Shown: positions 44,101 to 53,100 of the stretch, in pieces | Numbering within the stretch: the first letter of the stretch is position 1 | Layout of the letters: each line of letters begins with the position of its first letter | Origin: Diplonema japonicum | Lineage: Eukaryota > Euglenozoa > Diplonemea > Diplonemida > Diplonemidae | NCBI GenBank assembly: GCA_964019335.1 | Contig: OZ025664.1 | Location: 592,279 to 656,278, forward strand | Reading direction: 5' to 3' | DNA length: 64,000 bases | Made by a program: the position numbers and the translations under genes | The notes under the pieces: model-generated | Databases searched by the model: none | What the model was told of the DNA's origin: nothing | What the model saw: only the letters and a program-made list of their open reading frames with translations

Positions 44101-47100
44101 CAGGGAGAAGGCCAGTGTACTCGTCGAACACTACGCGAGGGCCTGCTCCCCAAGGACGACTGCCAAGTCGGAGGAAGTGATCACCACCATCAAGAAGGAC
44201 GCGAAGCCCGGGACAGACAACGACTTCCCCCTGGTAACGAAGGACGAGCTGGACTCGGTGCTGCGAAGGCTGAAGAAGGGCAAGGCTCCGGGCCCAGACG
44301 GCATCTACAACGAAATGCTGAAGTACCTGGGACCGGTGGCCAGGGAAGTTCTACTCCTCCTCTACAACTCATCCCTCCAGACCGGTGTCGTCCCTGCCGA
44401 ATGGAGGCGGTCTTCCATCATCCCCCTCATGAAAAAGGGCAAAGACCAATCCGAACCCGCCTCGTACAGGCCGATCGCGCTGACGTCAAACATCGTGAAG
44501 ACGTTGGAGCGAATAGTCAAGGACAGGATGTGCTTCCTGCAGGACACAGGACGGGTAAGGCAATTGCACACATCGCAGGCGGGTTTCCGGAAAGGGAGGT
44601 CCACGGAGGAAAACGTGCTGTACGCCGCCTCAAAGCTCAAAAGTGTCAGGCTGAGCCAAGGTCTGGGGGGTCTCCTGCTGTTCGACTTCAAAGGAGCCTT
44701 CGACACAGTCTGGCACAAGGGAGTGATCGCAAAGCTGATAGGCGACGGTTACCCTCCCAAGCTCGTGAAATGGATCACCTCTTTCCTCGACCAACGTAAA
44801 GCCTCCGTCTGTGTGAACGGGGAACACGGCTGCGTGAAGACAATGACAGGGGGCGTACCCCAAGGCACCATCCTGGCCCCGCAGCTCTTTTCCATCTACG
44901 TCAACGACCTGGCCAGGTTGTACAGGAAGGCTGGAATCGACGCGGTACGCAGACGACATAGCGATAGTGCTGGAGGCGGGGAGTCCTGCCGAGCTGAACA
45001 AGAAGGTGCAACGCGCGGTGAGCCTCACGGAGCGATGGTGCGAGACGTTCTCGATGAAACTGTCCCAGGAAAAGACAGAGTTCATGCCGGTAGAGGGACA
45101 GTTCTGGAACTCGCACGACAGTCTCGCAAACCTCATCAACGCCCGCTTCCCCTCGAGTGGGGCGAAAGTCAAGGTGGTACGCGAGGCTAAATATCTTGGC
45201 GTCACCTTCGACGAAAGCATGAACTTCCACGAGCATGTGCAGAAGGTGAAGGGAAAGATCAACAGCCGTCTTCGCCTGCTGCGCAAACTCGCCGGAACAA
45301 GGTGGGGCTGCCGCAAGCACACCCTAAGGACGCTGTACCTGACGTACGTCCAACCGGTTCTGCGCTACTGTCTCGGTGCTTACGGCAACTTCGTGGGACA
45401 TGCTGCTCTGGCCGAGTTCGACTCGCTACAATACACAGCAGCGAGGTTGATAACGGGATGCTTCGACAAGACTTCCGCGACGGTGACCAGGTCAGAGGCG
45501 GGCATCTGGGAGATTGAATCCTTGCTGGAACACGACACCCTGGTGCTCTACGAGAAGGCACAGCGTCAACCGGGGACAACAGCGGAGAAGGCAACAAAGA
45601 TATCCGGGGGTCAGATGTGGTACGGGAAAAGCTGGCGAAACACCGCGCTCGACTTGGCGAAGAGTCACGGGATGCCGGAACGCGAAGACCTACCACACCA
45701 CTCAGTCACTCAGAGCGCAGACCTGCAGCTCCCTCCATGGGTCCAACCCAAAGTCCTGTTCCACCCCGACCTAGTCCGCAAGGTACACAAGAAGGACGAA
45801 AAAAGTCTCAAACTCCGAGCGGCCTTCGAATCGATCAGGAGGCACGGCATCCCAGATGCGATCGTCTACACCGACGGGTCAGTCACCGGACACAGGAACG
45901 GCGGTTCGGCAGCTGTGATAAGGATCGGGTCTGACACACCGAAGCAGGCACGCAAGAGCGGAGGAGCAGTGACTTCGGCCTACCGATGCGAACTGAAAGC
46001 GCTGAACCTGGGGCTGCAATTGACACTGTACCATACCCGGAGACAAGGTGTGACGACAGGAGTAGTGCTGCTGTGCTCGGACTCCCAGTCGGTGATCAGA
46101 AGACTGATGCAGGGCCACAGAGAGATGAGGCAGAAGGAGGAACTGCTGGCTTGGAAATGGCTGGACGCGCTTGACCGCCAAGGCCTCTCCACTATCATCC
46201 AGTACGTTCCCGGGCACTGCGGCCTACCAGGTAACGAGCAAGCCGACCGACACGCCAAACGCGCCGCAAAGGAGTCGACACCGGACGGCCCGACGGACCT
46301 GATGACCACAAAGAGCCTCATCAAGAGGTCGGTGAACCGCGACTGGGCAGCCTCGTGGGAGAAGACAGGTCGGGACAAAAAGTACCGAGAGGAGATCGGC
46401 GCGAGGTACCTCCCCTTGAAGGAACTGTCCTGCAGACACGTTGAGGTACAGATAACGAGACTGCGAACGGGCAGGAGCCACCTGACTTGCGGTTTCCTGT
46501 CGAAACCCGTCCAGAATGACATACGTTGCCTCTCGTGCCATTCGATCCAGGACAGACACCATCTGCTGATCGGGTGCCCAGCTGGAGACAAGGTCCGCGA
46601 AGAGATCTTCGGGGATGACATCCCCACGACCACGAAGGAGATGCTCACAATGAGGGTGAGTGAAACCGCCTCCTACCTGAAGAGGATGGACCTCATCTGA
46701 GACTCTCACGACCGCCGAGCCGCTGACCGCAATCACAGGACGTAGAAAAAAAAAAAAAAAAAAAAAGGAACAGAAAAAAGTGAACCAAAAAGTACTAGTG
46801 AACCCTCTCCCCCTCCCCCTGTGTTTCCCATTATTACCCTGTCGTGCACCCCATCTTCTGTCTTCACCTTTCCCCGCCCCTTCACACATCCCCCCGTATC
46901 ATTTCCCTTTGTTTTGAATTTTCTAAGGCTCCGCCGCCCAACAAAGCTGGCTGAAGGGGATGCCTCCGTGCCAGTGTGCCGCTCGTGAGGGCGAGCACGG
47001 ACGAGGTACCCCACTCCTCAAAAACCCGGAGGTTCGCCCGAAGGGTGCTGGCTTGGGAAGCGGGCTGGAGAGCTGCCGGGGTCACGGAGGTGGGCGAAGT

Positions 47101-50100
47101 CGCGAACACTGGAGCCCACGAACCGGCCCCACCTCCGTCCTCGGTACGTATGGATAGTTTAGCGGAAGTTTCAAGGTTATCTCATTCCTTCCCCCCTTTC
47201 GTTAGATACAGGGAGACCCTTGGTCCACCTGTTCTGTCCCCCCCCCCAGCCTTTGCTTCGCACGTCAGTGGTTCATTTATTATTATTATTACCACGGCGG
47301 TTGTAAAGGAAAGAAAAGAAAAGAAAAGAAAAGAATCATGTCGACCTCCAACAAGAAGAAAAAGAGGCCCGCTCACCACAAGTCCAGGACGGAAGAAATC
47401 CTGGAGAAAGCCCGCGGTGAGCGGGTAAAGGACAACGCCGCCGCCAGGGCGAAGCGCACGCGCGAGGAGGTGGAGAGGAAGCGCGCAGAGGGGGTCACGC
47501 CGGTGGTGACACCCTCCCCCGGGCAAGGGAAGAAGGCGGCCAGAAGGGCCAGACAGAAGGCAGCAGCTGCTGACGCTGCCACCGCCGCCGCTTCGGGCTC
47601 CGACGACTCTGTCGTCTTAATTAGCGAGTCGCCGGGCGTTGTCACCTCGTTCACGGTCGACACGCCAGAGGTCAGGAGGGCGAGGATGAGGACTGCTGCC
47701 GCCGACACCACTGCCACTGCTCCTGCACCTGCTGCTGCCAACACCACTGCTCCTGCACCTGCTGCTGCCGACTCCCCTGCTCCTGCACCTGCTGCTGCCG
47801 ACACCACTGCTCCTGCGCCTGCTGCTGCCGACTCCCCTGCTCCTGCGCCTGCTCCAGCCTCTACTGCTGCCGTGTGGTCTACTGCCGTCCTCACTGCCGC
47901 TGCCTGCGACACCGCCCTCCCCATGTCGGACTCTGACACCGACGAGAAGGACACGGCCCCCGCTCCCGCACCGGCCCCGGAGCCTCACTGGGATCTGGTC
48001 CCCGACACGTGGGACGCCCCCATCTACACCAACACTGCTCCCCCTGAGGAGGTGCCCCGCGCCGTCGTCGCTCTCGACGACCTCCAGCAGGTGGACGCGA
48101 TTCGCACTGCGAGGCCCACGGCCTCCCTGACCTTCGTCCTCTTGACGGAGGTTGCCGGTTCGACCACCCCATGCACCGTCATCGTACTCGCCGGCCAGCG
48201 TGTCGTGCACAAGGCCGTGCACACCTTCTCGGTCGGGTCGAACCCCCCCTCCTACACCCCACTCGCTTCTTTTGATGGCGGCACTGAGGTAGTGTACGTC
48301 AGCGTGAAAGCTGACAGCGTGAACGCGGCGAAGGCCAGGGTTCGGGACCTCGTCGCGACCCAGGGCGTGGCGGTGGAGGAGCAGGCGATCTTCCGCCCGA
48401 AGAAGATCGACGGGAACGAGCCGCGGGCGCGGCACTGGAGCCACGAGGTGGGCCTGCGGCTCCCGGCGGCATCCGTCCATGCGGTACTCCGGGCCTCGGG
48501 CGACGGCTGCATGGTCAGGACGACCGAGCGGCGCGGGGGGTACACCTACGTGCCCATCGTAGCGGAGGGGAGGGCGGAGGCCTTCCAGCTGGCGAAGGCA
48601 CTGGGCGGGTTGTCCCTGGGGGTGGCCCATCGCAAGGGTTGGACCGTGAGGTGCCTGCCGGAGACGGAGCAGCGTCTGAGGGAGGCCCTCGCCAAGCAGA
48701 GGACAAAGCGTCGGTACCTGCTCACCGGAGCCCCGCTGTCTGTTACCAGGGCAGCCTTCGACGGGATGATGGACCACATCGGTTGGAAGCCGTCGTCCAT
48801 CATCCGACGCTCTGACACGGCGTTCCAGGGCACGAGGCAACTCGTGTTCTTCATCGTCGCCGACGCCCCGCCCCCCAAGGCCAGGACATGGCTCTTCGGC
48901 TCTCGTCTCGTTCGACTGCACGACGCGGAAGACCACCCGAGCGTCACGCTCCCGCCCCGCACCAACAAGAAGGCTCCACCCGCGGCTCGGACGCCGGTTG
49001 CGGCAACCACGGCCCAGACGCCGACGCCGGCCCCTGGCCCCACGGTGCAGTCCACAGGGCTGCCGAGCACCAATCCGTGGTCATCTCCACCGAGCTCGGT
49101 TGCCCCTCCGCCACTTGGCACTGTGACTCCGGTCTCCTCTGCGGCTTCCCCGACCACGACACCTCCCCGTGACTCCCAGAAGAAGAATCCCGCACCGGAA
49201 CCAGAGGTCCCGGCGCTCCTCGCGCTGATCCAGTCGATGCAGGCGACCATCGACGGTCTGCAGGCGACGGTCCGCGACCTCCAGGAGAGGATGGCAGCGT
49301 CACTTGGCGCGCCGGCGTCATCTGCAGACGGAGCTGGGCGGACGGCAGTTGCTGGGAAGGGCAAGGGCGGCAAGGCTGGGTCCAAGGCAGGGACGAAGGG
49401 GCACCAGGCGCAGGGCGTAAGCACGCCAGGCCCCTACCCGACATCGACGGAGCAAGGGGGCGGAAGGGGACGCGCCCAGTCGCTGGCTGGCGACTCTGCT
49501 TCCCCCAACGGGGCCGGCCGTGGACGGGCAGCCTCTGTGGGCCCGGCCCCCGCCCCTGCCAATTGAAGGGGTCCCGCTGAGCAGGGGGGGCGTCAGATCG
49601 ACGACCACGCCCCCTCTCCTGGTCTCCCGCGCATACAGCCGAGGAGACACCTTCCACATCACTTGTACGACGTCCTCCCTTCCTTGATCCCTTCCTTACT
49701 TGAACGGATGTCGGCCAGGGACCTGCTGGGGCTGCTTGGGCTGGTTGAGACGAACCCCGGTCCACCTAAGAAGCTCCCACCCCCGAAGCCGAAGGGACTC
49801 AGGGTCCTGTCCTGGAACTGCAACGGTCTTGCCGCCAAGTGGTCAACCGTGTCCTACCACGCTGTCCTACTGACGCTGGATATCATTATGATCCAGGAGA
49901 CACACCTTAGGGAGGGGCATGAGACACCATACCTGCCTGGATACACGTCCTACAGGAGGGACCGCACAACACCGGTGACGGACGGCTCTGCGACGAGAGG
50001 CGGTGGTGTCATCACGTATGTCCGTGACTGCCTTGCCTCGGAGGAAGCTCCTTTCGTACTCCCTGAAGGTGACAGTGTCACCGAGCGATTAGACGTGAGG

Positions 50101-53100
50101 ATCTCCTGTGTGAAGCGCGTCCCGGTCACCCTCTCCAACGTGTACCTCACGCCTGTGAGTATAAGCAGAGGGACAAGGGACCCCGAGTACCTACGGCCGG
50201 GCAGCCTACCTGTGGGGAAGAACACGATCGTTGCTGGCGACTTCAACGCACACCACAGCTCTTGGGATGCCAAGGTGACAACGCCCAACGAAAGGGGGAA
50301 CGTGGTCAGGGACTGGCTTGACACCCACGGCTACACCGTCTACAACAACCGAGACGAGCCGACGCGGGACTCACCGCCACGCGTTCTGGACCTGGTGGTG
50401 GGACGTTGTGCGGAACTGGAGCCGAGGACGTTGGGGACGTGGGGCTCTGATCACAGCCCGGTTTCCTTCCGCCTGCCGCTTGAGGACGCCTACTGCTCGG
50501 AGCGACCCTGCCCTACCTGGAACTTCAAAAAGGCCAGGTGGGACGACTTCACCGCGGCCGCCGCTGCCCTTCTGACCAAGATCGACACGAAGGCCCACAT
50601 TGACTCCTTCACGAAGGAGGTTACAGAGGCTCTTCTGCATGCAGCTGACGACCACATTCCGCTTTGCGGAGTGCGACGAGGCCCGACCCCCTGGTGGACG
50701 GCCGAACTCGAAGACGCCTTCGAAGAACGGAACGTGCTGGGACCCGTCCTTTACACCATCTACGTCGACGAGCTAGCCAGGTTGCTGGTTGGGATGGCGG
50801 ACCTGTCGGTTCTTTATGCCGACGATGTTGCGGTGGTGGTCTCAGCCGGGCAGGGCGACCTGGCTGGTCTTGAGCGAGGGGCCCAGGCTGTGATGGACGC
50901 GGTTGAGGGCTGGTGTGGGAGACGGGGCATGCTGCTGAGCTCCAGCAAGTCGCAGGCAGTGTGCGTTCCCTATCAGAAGCGGCTTAATGTCTACTTCTCT
51001 TCGTCGCGTGTCCCGCTTTGCCCGGGGGCCTTCCAGGACCCTGTCCTTAATCTTGGGGTTGGGGCCTGTGGGACCTTGTCTGGCGTCCGTGAGCTGTCTG
51101 GCTTTCGGGTCGTGGAGGCGGGTGGCAAACGGTCCTTCGACATTCCCGCCGCCATCCGGAGGTCCGACATTGGTTACATGGCGGCTCGCCCCTTGCCTCT
51201 GTGTGGGTCGGCGAAGTATCTTGGGGTCACTGTAGACTCTGGGCTCACGTTTGACGAGCATGCGGGGGATGTCCTGAGGCGCGCTGACAAGAGGCTGAGG
51301 GTACTAAGGCTCCTGTCGGGCACGACCTGGGGGTGCAAGAAGGCCACGCTCCGATCTCTGTACCTCACGTACGTTCTCCCGCTACTCCGGTACTGCATGG
51401 GTGTTTACTTTGCCAGGCTCAGGGACAGCAGGGTGGAGGAGCTTGTTGGGCTCCACCAGAGAGCGGCGGTGCTGATCTCGGGTTGTTGGCACGGCTCGGG
51501 CACGGCGAAGGTTGTTGCTGAGGCAGGTCTGCTACCCCTCCGACAGATGGCTGAGGGAGCTGCGGCGGTGTTGACGGCGAAGTCGTTCTGCTGGAGGACC
51601 TCCCCGGTTCACCGCGAGGTCCTTGAGCAGAAGCGGATGACCGGTATGGGCAATGGGTGGCTGCGTGCGGGTATCCTTGCGCTACGACGCTGCGGACTGC
51701 AGGGGTGGACGACGCAGGAAGGCTTCAGGAAGTACGACACCTTCGAGCTACTGACTGCCTCGCCCAAAGTAGCACCGTGGCACGCGTTCCTGGTGGAGTT
51801 CAGAACTGCCCTTCCCGGCAGGGTCACGCGTTCGTCGCCGGACGTGGATAAGCGGAAGGCGGCCGTGGAGGCTCTGGCTGCCCTTCCACCGGGTATCCAT
51901 GCCTATACGGATGGTTCTGTCGTACGGGACCGCCAGAGGTGGAGGGGCGGTGCCGGGGTCTTCTTGCAGCTCCCCCGCCCCCACGAACCCGTGTCCGAGA
52001 GCTTCGGCGTCAGCAATTTCTGCTCTTCCTTTCGGGCGGAGGGTCTGGCTGTCAAGGTGGCTCTGGACATGGTGGCCGCGCTCCGGAGCGAGCACACCAC
52101 GTTGGCAGACAGCCGGCTGTCGATCTGTACCGACTCGCTCTCTCTCCTTGATCAGCTGAGGGCAGGTCCTTCGCGGCAGAGGGAGAGGCTCGACCACGAG
52201 ACCTGGGAACTGCTGGTGGCCGCGGCACGTGCACAAGGTGCACCAGTCATTCTCCAGTTTGTGCCGTCCCACTGCGGGGTTCCTGGCAACGAGGCGGCAG
52301 ACAGGCTGGCCGGGGAGGGCACGAAGCGCGAGCTGACTCGCCCCTCTCTCGACTACAGGTCGGTCAGGGCCCTGGTCCGTCGCCAGATTCAGCAGAGGTC
52401 TGCGGTCATTGTCGGGGAGGTGGCCCCGAGATACGCGAGGGCCACGGGGCTCCGAGCGGCGTGCTTCCCCCAGTCCCTCCCCAGGCTAGCGGAGACGGTC
52501 ATCTCGCGGCTGAGGGTAGGGCACTCCGCTCTCTTCTTCGGCTTCCTGCAGGCGGCTGGACCGAACAGGAAGAAGGCTGAGCTCAGCTGCCCAGCGTGTG
52601 GAGCAAAGATGTCCAGGGAGCACGTTGTTGGGGGGTGCGCTGTGGTTGGACGGGGTTCGCTCGACGCTCCCAATGGACGCCCCTCGCTGGTGGAGTGCCT
52701 GTCAAAACGCGTGACGCAGGTATTCACCCTCATCGCCGACTCTGGCTTGCTTGACTGGGCCAGATCCGGGGTCTTCACGTCGCCGTCTGCGGCAACGGCA
52801 GGTACCGCTGCCCCTTCGTTCATCCCGCCGGCTGTCTCCCTTGACGCCGGCCCTGCGGCCCCCGTGTTGCGCTGAAGTGAGTAGGGTGAGATCAACATTT
52901 CAATTCTTTTAGTGCTTACGTTCCCTTCCCCTCTCTTCCACTCCCTCTCATCCTTTTCTTTATCATCATCCGGCGTCTGGCCTTTCTCTTACCAGTATGC
53001 CCGTCCCCTTTTAAACTTTTAAATTTTTAAAATTAACATCCTCTTGTTATCGTGTGCCCTGACATTGTAGTCAAAAACGGATGGCCCGGCCTACTCTGAA

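Larger units (their letters stand above)
41126..46766 (+). mobile_element. Non-LTR retrotransposon 1 (2A-bearing, EN-RT-RNase H; ingi/L1Tc-like)
   Basis: The unit starts after or within an A41 tract (41126-41166), contains ORF1 (41176-42396) and ORF2 (from 42380, frameshifted, to 46700), and ends in an A tract at 46746-46766. ORF2 has an APE-type endonuclease, a reverse transcriptase, an RNase H and a C-terminal CCHC finger, in the order seen in ingi/L1-clade elements. It is GC-rich and codes on the same strand as the host gene. No clear target-site duplication could be found, perhaps because it integrated at an A-rich site. It lies wholly inside the large cyclophilin intron. Confidence 0.85.
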
